The notes: generated from the letters alone by a model not told the origin. 64,000 nucleotides of DNA from Saprospirales bacterium GYS_P2D (GCA_009833045.1 WUUP01000001.1:489586-553585), one strand, 5' to 3'; shown: positions 38,123-47,324, counted from the stretch's first letter. Program-made: numbers and translations.

Positions 38123-38644
38123 CTACTTCTCAAAATACCCCTTCCCCAGCTTGAGTAGTAGCTCTTGATTTCGCACGGGGATGTGATCGATGTTTGGATA
38201 GGTATCCACAGCTCGAGATATGGAGGACTCTCGGATAAGATGTATCATGGGATAGGGAGATCGATTCGTATAGTTTCGCACATCGTCAGCATTGAGATCG
38301 GCGAACTGATACTGTGGATGAAAGCTGGCGATCTGAATCTCGCCTTCATAGTCACCCTGTACTAAGATAGCCTGACACTGGTCTATGAGATCCAGATAGG
38401 CCAAAAAGTCCTCATAGCCTGACTCGATGACGAGCAGCGTAGTCTCGACCTCATCGCTATCCCCAGCACTGAGATACTGGAGCTCATCCGCTACGATAGT
38501 GCGCAGCTGATTTGTATTCGCTACAGCTAGATATCGGATCGTCTCCGCCTGCAGTGGATACTGAGCGAATGGGCATAGATTGAGCCCTACGACGATCTGC
38601 TCGACCCATTCTTTAGTCTGCTGTATTGACAGGGGCTGACTCAT
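38123..38644 (-). CDS. DUF1415-like protein
   Basis: 173 residues from the ATG at 38644, whose ATGA overlaps the stop of the upstream hydrolase gene; an in-frame ATG at 38683 would lie within that gene. The start of the mature sequence (TKEWVEQIVVGLNLCPFAQ) with a conserved C-P-F and a later FHPQYQFADLNADDVRNYTN and RSPYPMIHLIRE are the signatures I associate with the DUF1415 family, whose function is unknown. It is coupled to the dienelactone hydrolase gene. Confidence 0.78.
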   Translation of the reverse strand: MSQPLSIQQTKEWVEQIVVGLNLCPFAQYPLQAETIRYLAVANTNQLRTIVADELQYLSAGDSDEVETTLLVIESGYEDFLAYLDLIDQCQAILVQGDYEGEIQIASFHPQYQFADLNADDVRNYTNRSPYPMIHLIRESSISRAVDTYPNIDHIPVRNQELLLKLGKGYFEK

Positions 38645-39354
38645 GCGAATACTTCTGCAAAGAATCCCTCCATCACTCGCCATGATCTGCGATGAGCATT
38701 CTCATCGTAGTAGTAGCCTTCATCCCTACGATCTACTGCTGGATTAGTAAAGCTATGCCCTACATTTCCAAAAGCTAATAACTGCCAATCTGCCTGTCGC
38801 TCAGACATCTCAGCGCTAAACTCGATGACATCCAGTGGTGTCGCCAGTGGATCATTCCAGCCATGACAGACTAATACCTTAGTACTGATCGGGTCTGTAT
38901 AGTTAATCTCCGGAGCATCCAGTATCCCATGAAAACTCACGACGCCAGCTAATGGTGCTCCTGATCTCGCCAAGTCCAACACACACTTACCTCCAAAACA
39001 AAAACCAATAGCTCCGACTCTACTGGCATCCACCATCAGATGCTGACGGCCCACTTTGAGGCTATTATTGATACGCTCGGAAAGCAATACTCTATCAGCT
39101 AATAACTGCGCCATCAGGGCACTCGCCTCATCGGGAGATTTGGCCCTCCTCCCCTGACCATACATATCTATGGCAAATCCGACATAGCCCATCTCTGCCA
39201 GTAGCTGAGCCTTTTCTATGTCAAACTCCGACTGGCCTCCATAGGCATGACTGACCAAGACTAATGGGCGCTGATCATCATGACTATCGTCATAGCAGAT
39301 ATATCCCTCGAATGGGCCACCAGGGCCATCATATACTTTCTTTTCGGTGATCAT
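38641..39354 (-). CDS. Dienelactone hydrolase family protein
   Basis: 237 residues. The alpha/beta-hydrolase core has a Cys nucleophile in AIGFCFGGKCVLDLA, the dienelactone hydrolase signature, with LVCHGWNDPLATP carrying the acid and GNVGHSFTNP the catalytic His. The classical enzyme opens chlorocatechol dienelactones, but most genomic members act on other esters, and no aromatic-degradation genes are present here. It is first of a pair with the DUF1415-like gene (four-base overlap). Confidence 0.9.
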   Translation of the reverse strand: MITEKKVYDGPGGPFEGYICYDDSHDDQRPLVLVSHAYGGQSEFDIEKAQLLAEMGYVGFAIDMYGQGRRAKSPDEASALMAQLLADRVLLSERINNSLKVGRQHLMVDASRVGAIGFCFGGKCVLDLARSGAPLAGVVSFHGILDAPEINYTDPISTKVLVCHGWNDPLATPLDVIEFSAEMSERQADWQLLAFGNVGHSFTNPAVDRRDEGYYYDENAHRRSWRVMEGFFAEVFA

Positions 39355-39522
39355 TTATTGTCGAGATTCAGGTGATATCATAAAGTTACAGCTTTATCTC
39401 AGGACACTATGAGGATATACACTTTTTCACTTTGTACACGCCATTGACCAATTTAGTGTTTTCAATTTTTCATACTTAAAGCTTTTCTATTACCTTCAAA
39501 AGAGCAACAAGACTATCTTATT

Positions 39523-41316
39523 ATGAATCCTACTAATATCAAGGATCCAGAGTACTTTCATAAGGTGGTGGACTGTCAGTATGCCTGTCCCGCACATACA
39601 CCTGTGCCAGAGTACATCCGCCTGATCGCAGCTGAGCGATATGATGATGCCTATATGATTAATTGGGAGTCCAATGTATTCCCAGGCATCCTCGGACGGA
39701 CCTGCGATCGCCCCTGTGAGCCAGCCTGCCGTCGTGGCCGAGTAGAAGAAGAGCCCGTAGCCATCTGTCGTCTCAAGCGGGTCGCCGCTGATAATAAAGG
39801 CGACGTAAAGAGTCGCATGCCTCAAGGCCCCTTCACCCCAAATGGCAAAAAAATCGCACTCATTGGCGGAGGCCCAGCCTCACTGACAGTGGCTCGTGAC
39901 CTCGCCCCTCTTGGCTATGAGATACATCTCTATGATGAGTGGCAAAAAGGAGGTGGCATGATGCGGACTCAGATACCTGCATTTAGACTACCAGAAGAGG
40001 TACTCGACGAAGAAGTCAACTATATCCTCGATCTCGGCATCTATACCCACTTCAATCACTATGTGGAGTCGATGGCTGAGATACTGGAGCAGGACTATGA
40101 TGCGATATTCGTAGGTACGGGTGCCCCCAAAGGTCGTGTGCTCAAACTACCGGGATATGAGGAGGCAAAAGCAAATATCCATATCGGCATCGAGTGGCTC
40201 GCAGGTGTAGCCTTTGAGCATATCAAGTCAATAGGTAAAAAGGTAATCGTCCTCGGAGGTGGCAATACGGCGATGGATTGCTGTCGCACCTCTCGACGTA
40301 TCGGTGGAGAGGATGTCAAGGTAGTCGTACGGAGTCCATTCCAAGATATGAAAGCCTCACCTTGGGAGATAGAAGATGCTCAGCATGAGGATATCCCTAT
40401 CATGAATAATTTGCCTCCAAAAGAATTCGTAGTGGAAGATGGTAAGCTAAAAGGCATCATCTTTGAGAAAGTCAAAGCCGAATATGATGAAAATGGCAAG
40501 CGAAGACTCATACCCACAGGAGAGTCCGATGAATTCATAGAGGCAGATGATGTCGTCATAGCTATCGGTCAGGACAATGCCTTCCCATGGATCGAAAAAG
40601 ATCTCGGCATTGAGTTTGGCAAGTGGGACATCCCAGTCGTTGATAAGCTCACTTATCAATCTACTAATCCTAAGGTGTTCTTTGGTGGAGACGCCGCCTT
40701 CGGACCAGAAAATGTCATCACTGCGGTGGCGCATGGACATGGAGCCGCTGTATCGATAGATCTATTTTGCCATGGCAAGTCACTCACTGAACGTCCTGAT
40801 CCCATGACAAATTTAATGAGTCAAAAAATGGGGATCCATGAGTGGATGTATGATAGTGGAGTGGTCAGCGATCTACGCTATGCCGTCCCTCATGAAGAGA
40901 AAAAACTGTCTTTATCCGATCGAAAGATTGAAGTAGAGCTGGGATTTGATGAGATCTTAGGATTCAAAGAGGCACAGCGCTGTCTCAACTGTGATGTGCA
41001 GACAGTATTCAATACGAGTCGCTGTATTGAGTGTGATGCCTGTATGGATATCTGCCCGACCTCCTGCATCACATTCACCCAAAACGGTACTGAAGATGAG
41101 CTCCGGGATCGCCTCCTTGCTCCTGCACTCAATCTGGAGCAAGATCTCTATGTCTCGGACACGCTCCCGACATCGAGAGTCATGGTCAAAGATGAAAATG
41201 TATGCCTCCACTGTGGTCTGTGCGCCGAGCGCTGCCCTACCGCAGCCTGGGACATGCAGCAGTTTTATTATAATGTCACTAAAGCAAGTTCAGGATGTCT
41301 GGTAGCAGCAGAGTAA
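39523..41316 (+). CDS. GltD-like flavoprotein with two C-terminal [4Fe-4S] motifs
   Basis: 597 residues. Residues 18-70 form the N-terminal [4Fe-4S] domain of glutamate-synthase small-subunit proteins (C18, C22, C61, C65, C69). An FAD site follows at 114-120 (LIGGGPASLTVARDL), and an NAD(P) site near 244 (VLGGGNTAMDCCR). The C-terminus adds two ferredoxin clusters: CIECDACMDICPTSC near 501 and CLHCGLCAERCP near 560. It overlaps the oxidoreductase alpha subunit gene by 22 bases. I infer that it passes electrons from the 2-oxoacid oxidoreductase through its clusters and FAD to NAD(P), replacing free ferredoxin. Confidence 0.9.
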   Translation: MNPTNIKDPEYFHKVVDCQYACPAHTPVPEYIRLIAAERYDDAYMINWESNVFPGILGRTCDRPCEPACRRGRVEEEPVAICRLKRVAADNKGDVKSRMPQGPFTPNGKKIALIGGGPASLTVARDLAPLGYEIHLYDEWQKGGGMMRTQIPAFRLPEEVLDEEVNYILDLGIYTHFNHYVESMAEILEQDYDAIFVGTGAPKGRVLKLPGYEEAKANIHIGIEWLAGVAFEHIKSIGKKVIVLGGGNTAMDCCRTSRRIGGEDVKVVVRSPFQDMKASPWEIEDAQHEDIPIMNNLPPKEFVVEDGKLKGIIFEKVKAEYDENGKRRLIPTGESDEFIEADDVVIAIGQDNAFPWIEKDLGIEFGKWDIPVVDKLTYQSTNPKVFFGGDAAFGPENVITAVAHGHGAAVSIDLFCHGKSLTERPDPMTNLMSQKMGIHEWMYDSGVVSDLRYAVPHEEKKLSLSDRKIEVELGFDEILGFKEAQRCLNCDVQTVFNTSRCIECDACMDICPTSCITFTQNGTEDELRDRLLAPALNLEQDLYVSDTLPTSRVMVKDENVCLHCGLCAERCPTAAWDMQQFYYNVTKASSGCLVAAE

Positions 41317-43124
41317 ATGATTTCGTGGTCAGATTTGCCAATGTGAATGGTACCGGCTCCGCCAGTGCCAACGGGCTTTTCGCCAAAGCAATATTCAGAA
41401 TGGGGATCCCAGTATCTCCTAAAAATATATTCCCTTCCAATATCCAAGGACTGCCAACATGGTATGAAGTGCGTATCAGTGAGCGAGGATATCTGGGACG
41501 TCGTGATGGTATAGATGTCCTCGTCGGGGTCAATCCACAGACGCTCAAGCAGGATATCGAGAGTATCACGAGTGGTGGCTACTTCATCTATGATAGCTCT
41601 AAGAAGCTCCACCATGAGTTTGACAGAGAGGATATTAATATGATCGGCATCCCTATGATGCGGATCAGTATGGAGCACTATGAAGTACCGAGGCATCAGC
41701 AGTTATTTAAAAACATCATTTATCTGGGAGCGATCGCTGCCCTAATCGATATAGAGCTCGATGTGATCAAAAAGCTGATAGCAGAGCAGTTTGCAAAAAA
41801 AGAAAAGCTCATCCCACCTAACTATAAAGCACTCCAGCTCGGCTATGACTTTGCTCAGGAGAGCTTCAGCTGTCCGCTACCCCTACGAGTCGAGCGTCGT
41901 GACCTCATTGGAGATCAGATCCTGATGGAGGGAAATGAAGCTACCGCTTTAGGTACCTTATTTGGCGGTGCTACGGTACTCACGTGGTACCCGATCACAC
42001 CTTCGACATCAGTCGCAAAGGCATTTGAGACCCATGCTAAAAAGCTACGAATAGACCCTGATACTGGTAAAAAGAAATATGCGATCGTACAGGCAGAAGA
42101 TGAGCTCGCCGCTATTGGCATGGTCCTCGGTGGCTCTTGGAATGGAGCTCGATCATTCACCGCTACCAGTGGCGCAGGTATATCTCTGATGAGCGAGTTC
42201 ATCGGACTGGCCTACTATGCAGAGGTCCCATGCTTTTTGATCAATGTACAGCGAGGAGGCCCATCGACGGGTATGCCGACCCGCACCCAGCAGGGAGATG
42301 TGCTCTTCTGCGCCTATGCGTCCCATGGAGATACTAAGCACCTGATGCTCTTTCCGAGTACTCCGACGGAGTGTTTTGAGATGGCGGCAGAGGGATTAGA
42401 CTTAGCAGATAGATTTCAGACGCCCGTGTTCTTGATGTCAGATCTGGATCTCGGGATGAATGAGCATATCACAGCTCCTCTCAAATGGGATAAGGATCGT
42501 AAGTATGACCGTGGTAAAGTACTATCAGCAGACCAACTCGAAGTACCTGATCTCGACTGGGGCCGGTACAAGGATGTCGACGGAGATGGTATCCCCTATC
42601 GTACGATACCAGGAACTCACCCGACTAAGGGGAGCTATTTCACTCGAGGATCCTCGCATAATGAGTATGCTCGCTATAGCGAATCTAATGTGGACTATGT
42701 CATCAATGTGGATCGTCTGACTCGAAAATTTAACACAGCCAAGGATCATGTGCCCGCTCCAGAGCTCTACCAAAAGGCTAATGAGAGTAGTATCGGGATG
42801 ATATTCTATGGCACGACGACTTATGCGGCCATTGAGGCGATGGACTTATTTACGGAGGCTGGCACTTCTATCGACTCACTCAGGGTGAAGGGATTTCCGT
42901 TTAACCATGAAGTAGAAAGCTTCATCGATAGCCATGATACGGTATTCGTCATCGAACAAAACAAAGACGGACAGATGAGAACGCTCCTTATCAATGAACT
43001 CCAGGTTAATCCTGCCAAGCTCATCTCTGTGCTCAATTATGATGGCTTTCCGATATCTGCTCAAAATATCATGAGCCAGATCAATGGTCACCTCTCTATT
43101 ACTAATCTGATGAAAGAAATATAA
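41295..43124 (+). CDS. korA: 2-oxoacid:acceptor oxidoreductase, fused gamma-alpha subunit
   Basis: 609 residues. Residues 1-180 are a gamma domain (NGTGSASANGLFAKAIFRMG) and the rest is the alpha subunit with TLFGGATVLTWYPITPSTS, QAEDELAAIGMVLGGSWNGA and CFLINVQRGGPSTGMPTRTQ, the classical 2-oxoacid:ferredoxin oxidoreductase signatures. The enzyme oxidatively decarboxylates a 2-oxoacid to acyl-CoA. The gamma-alpha fusion is the common Kor arrangement. It overlaps the GltD-like gene by 22 bases and its stop is followed at once by the beta subunit. The omega-amidase next door favours 2-oxoglutarate as substrate, but sequence alone cannot exclude branched-chain 2-oxoacids. Confidence 0.9.
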   Translation: MSGSSRVNDFVVRFANVNGTGSASANGLFAKAIFRMGIPVSPKNIFPSNIQGLPTWYEVRISERGYLGRRDGIDVLVGVNPQTLKQDIESITSGGYFIYDSSKKLHHEFDREDINMIGIPMMRISMEHYEVPRHQQLFKNIIYLGAIAALIDIELDVIKKLIAEQFAKKEKLIPPNYKALQLGYDFAQESFSCPLPLRVERRDLIGDQILMEGNEATALGTLFGGATVLTWYPITPSTSVAKAFETHAKKLRIDPDTGKKKYAIVQAEDELAAIGMVLGGSWNGARSFTATSGAGISLMSEFIGLAYYAEVPCFLINVQRGGPSTGMPTRTQQGDVLFCAYASHGDTKHLMLFPSTPTECFEMAAEGLDLADRFQTPVFLMSDLDLGMNEHITAPLKWDKDRKYDRGKVLSADQLEVPDLDWGRYKDVDGDGIPYRTIPGTHPTKGSYFTRGSSHNEYARYSESNVDYVINVDRLTRKFNTAKDHVPAPELYQKANESSIGMIFYGTTTYAAIEAMDLFTEAGTSIDSLRVKGFPFNHEVESFIDSHDTVFVIEQNKDGQMRTLLINELQVNPAKLISVLNYDGFPISAQNIMSQINGHLSITNLMKEI

Positions 43125-44177
43125 ATGAGTTTTTTCAAGCCTACATTCACACATCCAGACCTGCCGAAAAACAAAATCGGATATAAGAAGCGAGACTACG
43201 AGGGAGTCATCTCGACACTCTGTGCTGGCTGCGGACATGACTCTATCAGTGCTGCTATAGTGCAGGCCTGCTATGAGATCAATCTCGAGCCCCACAAACT
43301 CGCTAAGATGTCAGGCATCGGCTGCTCGTCTAAGACGCCGGCTTACTTTTTGAGCAATTCGCATGGATTCAACTCAGTCCATGGGCGTATGCCCTCTGTG
43401 ACTACGGGAGCTAATCTGGCTAATCGTGACCTGACCTACCTCGGTGTCTCAGGAGATGGCGACAGTGCCTCTATAGGCATGGGTCAGTTTGTCCATGTCG
43501 CTCGTCGAAATCTCAATATGACCTACATACTCATGAACAATGGATGCTATGGCCTGACCAAAGGTCAAGACAGTGCCACTGCCGACTACGGCTCTATCAG
43601 CAAGGCGGGCTCCAAAAATCCTTTTCAGGGAATAGATATGGTGGGCTTAGCGCTGGAGCTGGGTGCGACATTCGTAGCTCGAAGCTTTAGTGGGGACAAG
43701 GGGCAGCTCATTCCACTTATCAAAGCCGCATTGGCACATCCTGGCTTTGCTTTCATCGATGTGATCTCGCCATGTGTGACTTTTAATAACAACCAAGGCT
43801 CGACTAAGTCTTACGATTACGTCAGACAGCATATCGAAGCGACCTCAGAATTTGATTTTGTGCCAGTAGAAGAGGAGATCACAGTAGACTACGCTGAGGG
43901 CTCAGAAAAAGTCGTGACCCTTTTCGATGGGTCCAAGATAGTCCTTGACAAACTGGCTAATGACTGGGATCCGACAGATCGATATTCGGCCATGAGCCGC
44001 ATCCAAGAAGGTAAGAAAAATGGTCAAATCATCACAGGCCTCATCCATATCAACCCCGAGTCTCAGGAGCTACATGAGCTCATGGGGACCACTGATACTC
44101 CGCTCAATCAACTGACCGAGGAAGATCTCTACCCAGGCGATGAGGTATTAGACAGTATCAACAATAAATATCGCTAA
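43125..44177 (+). CDS. korB: 2-oxoacid:acceptor oxidoreductase, beta subunit
   Basis: 350 residues. The thiamine diphosphate motif is GDGDSASIGMGQFVHVARRN running into YILMNN. The N-terminal CAGCGHDSIS and GCSSKTPAYF carry the Cys residues that bind the [4Fe-4S] cluster of Kor beta subunits. GLTKGQDSATADYGS and DVISPCVTFNNNQGS are further family landmarks. It works with the alpha subunit and the GltD-like flavoprotein as one complex. Eight bases separate it from the omega-amidase gene. Confidence 0.93.
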   Translation: MSFFKPTFTHPDLPKNKIGYKKRDYEGVISTLCAGCGHDSISAAIVQACYEINLEPHKLAKMSGIGCSSKTPAYFLSNSHGFNSVHGRMPSVTTGANLANRDLTYLGVSGDGDSASIGMGQFVHVARRNLNMTYILMNNGCYGLTKGQDSATADYGSISKAGSKNPFQGIDMVGLALELGATFVARSFSGDKGQLIPLIKAALAHPGFAFIDVISPCVTFNNNQGSTKSYDYVRQHIEATSEFDFVPVEEEITVDYAEGSEKVVTLFDGSKIVLDKLANDWDPTDRYSAMSRIQEGKKNGQIITGLIHINPESQELHELMGTTDTPLNQLTEEDLYPGDEVLDSINNKYR

Positions 44178-44185
44178 TCCCGTCT

Positions 44186-44956
44186 ATGGACCTGAGAGTC
44201 AGTCTACTACAGCTCGATCTGATCTGGGAGGACGCTGTTGCGAATAAGTCAAAAATCGAATCCCTACTCGAGGATACCCCAGAGTCGGATCTGATCATCC
44301 TACCAGAGATGTTCACCACTGGATTCTCCATGAATGCAGTATTGCTGTCGGAGCCAATGGATGGTCCCACTATTGACTGGATGCGAAACCTATCAAAAGA
44401 GAAGAATGCCGCTATCACTGGCAGTCTCATCATATCAGAAGAAGGTAAATACTATAATCGGCTACTATGGGTCGAGCCAGATGGATCTGTACAGACTTAT
44501 GATAAGCGCCACTTATTCTCCATGGCTCGTGAGCACGAGACCTATACTGCTGGATCAGAGCGGCTCATCGTAGACTGGAGAGGCTGGCGGATCTGTCCAT
44601 TAGTTTGTTACGACTTGCGATTTCCTGTCTACTCTCGAAATACCTCAGCCTATGATCTCTTGATCTATGTGGCTAACTGGCCAGCCATCAGATCCTATGC
44701 CTGGCGGACATTACTACATGCCCGAGCTATCGAAAATCAAGCCTACTCCATCGGCGTCAATCGTGTAGGTCAAGATGGAAATGGCTATCCCTACAGTGGT
44801 GACTCTGGCATCTATGCTCCTGGCCCTCGTAGCTGCGTGCTATCTCTTTCTCATCAAGAGTCCGTACAGACCCTATCTCTGGAGCGAGAGTATCTTACAG
44901 ATATAAGACAGAAGATGCCATTCTTAGCAGATAGGGACCATTTTGATCTGAGATAG
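44186..44956 (+). CDS. Omega-amidase (Nit2/YafV-like carbon-nitrogen hydrolase)
   Basis: 256 residues. The nitrilase-superfamily triad is visible: E41 (LPEMFTTGFS), K107 (YDKRHLFS) and C141 (LVCYDLRFP). Positions and length match YafV/Nit2 enzymes, which hydrolyse 2-oxoglutaramate to 2-oxoglutarate and ammonia (or 2-oxosuccinamate to oxaloacetate) and so repair by-products of glutamine transamination. The gene lies eight bases after korB, so its product could feed 2-oxoglutarate directly into the oxidoreductase. The substrate is family knowledge plus context, not proven here. Confidence 0.88.
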   Translation: MDLRVSLLQLDLIWEDAVANKSKIESLLEDTPESDLIILPEMFTTGFSMNAVLLSEPMDGPTIDWMRNLSKEKNAAITGSLIISEEGKYYNRLLWVEPDGSVQTYDKRHLFSMAREHETYTAGSERLIVDWRGWRICPLVCYDLRFPVYSRNTSAYDLLIYVANWPAIRSYAWRTLLHARAIENQAYSIGVNRVGQDGNGYPYSGDSGIYAPGPRSCVLSLSHQESVQTLSLEREYLTDIRQKMPFLADRDHFDLR

Positions 44957-45003
44957 AGGCTTTCGCCGAAAATCGTTTTCTTTACTGCTGACTTAAATGC
45001 TGT

Positions 45004-46149
45004 ATGCAAATGATCAATGAGAAGCTGGCAGATGAAGATGTGACCCTACGCCCTACAGTCGTAGAGGTAGACCTCAGCCGCATCAGTGCTAATCTCGCAG
45101 CGATCCGATCCAGAGCAAAAGGGAAAAAAGTCATGTGCATCCTGAAAGCAAATGCCTATGGACATGGACTCATCAAGATAGCCCAACATCTGGAGAGCTT
45201 AGGGGCGGACTATTTCGGTGTAGCCTACCTCGAGGAGGGGATCATGCTACGTCGGGATGGCATCACCACTCCGATATTAGTCATGGGAGGTATCATCGGC
45301 AATCAGATTCCACATTTCATCGAGTATGATCTGACCATCACAGCCAGCTCTGTAGACAAGCTACAACAGATCGAGGCTACCGCCCAAGAGATGAATAAAA
45401 AAGCTCGAGTCCATCTCAAAATAGACACAGGAATGGAGCGCATCGGCATGCACTATTATAGTGCAGAGCGGCTGATAGAGGCTGCCAGCATCGTAAGTGA
45501 TGTCCAGATCGAAGGCATATTCAGTCATTTTGCCAATGCTGACGAAGTCGATCAGAGCTATACGGAGATGCAGATGAAAAGATTTAAGAAAGTACTCCAG
45601 CTACTACCAAAATATAATCTCGACATCCCTCTGATCCATATAGCTAACTCTGGTGGTCTACTCCAGATCTCATCAGAGCAATACTCTATGGTGCGTGCAG
45701 GTCTCTTACTCTATGGAGTGTATCCTGCAGCACACCTTCGAAAAAAGATAGAGGTCAAGCCCGCCCTTAGCTGGAAGACCAGAGTAGTATTCTTCAAAGT
45801 AGTAAAGCCAGGACATCCAGTCAGCTATGGCAGCACCTGGCAGAGTGATGAGATGATACGTGTCGTGACCCTGCCGGTAGGCTATGGAGATGGATACATG
45901 CGATCGATGAGCAATAAGGCGATGGTCATCATCAATGGACAGAAATATCACAACGTCGGTAATATCTGCATGGACCAGCTCATGATCAATATCAAATGGG
46001 GTACTGCCTACAATGGTGATGCAGTCATTTTAATAGGAGAACAAGCAGGAAATATGATATCTGTAGAAGACTTAGCAGAGTGGGCAGGTACTATCCCTTA
46101 TGAAATTTTAACTAATATTAATACACGAGTACCTCGGGTCTATAAATAA
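45004..46149 (+). CDS. alr: Alanine racemase
   Basis: 381 residues. PLP-dependent racemase providing D-alanine for peptidoglycan. The PLP lysine is K48 in CILKANAYGHG; the second catalytic base is the Tyr in PVSYGSTWQ. Other landmarks are VHLKIDTGMERIG and VGNICMDQLMINI. It starts 47 bases after the omega-amidase stop and may be the end of that transcript. The 3' end touches the terminator of a predicted small RNA on the opposite strand. Confidence 0.96.
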   Translation: MQMINEKLADEDVTLRPTVVEVDLSRISANLAAIRSRAKGKKVMCILKANAYGHGLIKIAQHLESLGADYFGVAYLEEGIMLRRDGITTPILVMGGIIGNQIPHFIEYDLTITASSVDKLQQIEATAQEMNKKARVHLKIDTGMERIGMHYYSAERLIEAASIVSDVQIEGIFSHFANADEVDQSYTEMQMKRFKKVLQLLPKYNLDIPLIHIANSGGLLQISSEQYSMVRAGLLLYGVYPAAHLRKKIEVKPALSWKTRVVFFKVVKPGHPVSYGSTWQSDEMIRVVTLPVGYGDGYMRSMSNKAMVIINGQKYHNVGNICMDQLMINIKWGTAYNGDAVILIGEQAGNMISVEDLAEWAGTIPYEILTNINTRVPRVYK

Positions 46150-46228
46150 AAAACCGGATGCCCGAGAGGACATCCGGAAAACACACATTCAAAGGCGTTT
46201 ACAAGGGTATGAATGAGTGAACTCTGTC
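46147..46228 (-). ncRNA. Predicted small RNA of about 80 nt
   Basis: On the minus strand a promoter (46232-46262) is followed by about 80 bases with no usable ORF and then a strong terminator. Two hairpins can form: CACTCATTC (46219-46211) with GAATGTGTG (46190-46182), eight of nine pairs; and CCGGATGTCC with GGGCATCCGG (46177-46154), ten pairs including one G-U, a UCUC loop and six U after it. The G-U pair becomes a C-A mismatch on the plus strand, so the hairpin is right only for minus-strand transcription. It lies in a 275-base gap between alr and the patatin gene. I recognise no RNA family. Confidence 0.6.
46148..46177 (-). terminator. Rho-independent terminator of the predicted small RNA
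   Basis: A ten-pair stem between 46177-46168 and 46163-46154 with a four-base loop is followed on the minus strand by TTTTTT (46153-46148). It would also catch antisense transcripts entering alr from the right. Confidence 0.8.
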
Positions 46229-46231
46229 CAA

Positions 46232-46262
46232 CAAAAATATAATTTAAACCATACTTGACAAA
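46232..46262 (-). promoter_or_regulatory. Promoter of the predicted small RNA
   Basis: Minus-strand TTTG (46259-46262), 19-base spacer, TATTTTTG (46232-46239). Both boxes and the spacing match the Bacteroidota housekeeping promoter, the best match in the window. Transcription would begin near 46227. Confidence 0.7.
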
Positions 46263-46337
46263 TTTTTTTTGGAAATTATATAATAATGATGCCTCCCTTT
46301 CAGAATAGTGCTATTTAATTGGCATTTTGTTCAATTG

Positions 46338-46357
46338 CATTAGTTAATTAACTAATG
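46338..46357. repeat. 20-bp perfect palindrome upstream of the patatin gene
   Basis: CATTAGTTAATTAACTAATG is a perfect palindrome of 20 bases, 67 bases ahead of the patatin ATG and behind the small-RNA promoter. Its size and position fit a dimeric regulator's operator. No regulator gene adjoins it. Confidence 0.45.
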
Positions 46358-46424
46358 TATCATCAAGCAATCTAAGAATCCATCGTAATTTTAAGGCAGA
46401 GAAACAATAACTACTATAAGATAG

Positions 46425-47324
46425 ATGCGAGCATTAGTGATATCAGGAGGAGGGTGCAAGGGCGCTTTTGGAGGAGGTATAGCTCAGTATCTCATCAATG
46501 ATCTCAATCGAGAGTACGATATCCTCGTCGGTACATCTACGGGTAGCTTACTCGTACCACAGCTTGCTATCGGCCATGTGGAGAATATCCGGAGAGCTTA
46601 CACGAGTGTAGGACAGAAAGATATCTACAATATCTGCCCTTTCGTCATCAAGAAAGATAAGGACGGGACACTAAGTACAAAGATCAATCACTTCAACATC
46701 CTCAAGATGTTTCTCAAAGGGAAACGCACTTTTGGAGAGCATAAAAATCTCCTGAAGACCATACGAAATACACTCTCTCGGGAGGAATTCGAAATTCTCA
46801 AAAAGAGTAATAAAAAAGTCATCGTCTCAGTAGCGAATCTCTCGCTAAATATCGTGGAGTATAAATATGCTCGAGACTGTACTTATGAAGAGTTCACCGA
46901 GTGGATGTGGATCTCCACGAGTTTCGTCCCATTCATGGGGTTAGTGGAAAAGAATGGCTACGACTATGCAGATGGAGGATTTGGCTCACGGGTCCCTGTA
47001 GAAGAGGCTATCAATGCCGGTGCTACAGAGGTAGACGTCATCGTCCTCAATCCCAAATATAGCATTCCCGAAAAGGGCATCACTAAAAATGCATTTGAGG
47101 TACTACTGCGCACCATGGAATTCATGCACAATCGTATCGGCCGTCACGACATCTATATCGGACACCTACAGAGTGTCTATGACAAGAATATTCATGTCAA
47201 TTTCTATTTCACCCCAAGAGTATTGACAGAATATTCTTTCTTGTTTTATCCAGAGCAGATGAGGGCATGGTGGGCAGAGGGCTATGAGTATGCTGCTCAG
47301 ATGCATTCTGATGGTCGATTATAA
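46425..47324 (+). CDS. Patatin-like phospholipase
   Basis: 299 residues. The oxyanion-hole segment is LVISGGGCKGAFGGGI, the nucleophile Ser is S38 in GTSTGS, and the catalytic Asp is in YADGGFGSRVP, together the Ser-Asp dyad of patatin-like lipid acyl hydrolases. No signal peptide is visible, so it is probably cytoplasmic. Its role, whether lipid turnover or defence, is not indicated by the neighbours. Confidence 0.9.
   Translation: MRALVISGGGCKGAFGGGIAQYLINDLNREYDILVGTSTGSLLVPQLAIGHVENIRRAYTSVGQKDIYNICPFVIKKDKDGTLSTKINHFNILKMFLKGKRTFGEHKNLLKTIRNTLSREEFEILKKSNKKVIVSVANLSLNIVEYKYARDCTYEEFTEWMWISTSFVPFMGLVEKNGYDYADGGFGSRVPVEEAINAGATEVDVIVLNPKYSIPEKGITKNAFEVLLRTMEFMHNRIGRHDIYIGHLQSVYDKNIHVNFYFTPRVLTEYSFLFYPEQMRAWWAEGYEYAAQMHSDGRL

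Noticed and set aside
39400-39447. 12-codon ORF ahead of the GltD-like gene as a leader peptide
   Set aside because: No codon bias toward any amino acid and no associated hairpin.
41268-41696. Antisense frame opposite the start of korA
   Set aside because: The alpha subunit has complete family signatures on the plus strand, and the antisense frame has none.
46150-46180. Hairpin after alr as its own terminator on the plus strand
   Set aside because: On the plus strand the stem has a C-A mismatch and is followed by AAAACACA, not T. It fits the minus strand instead.
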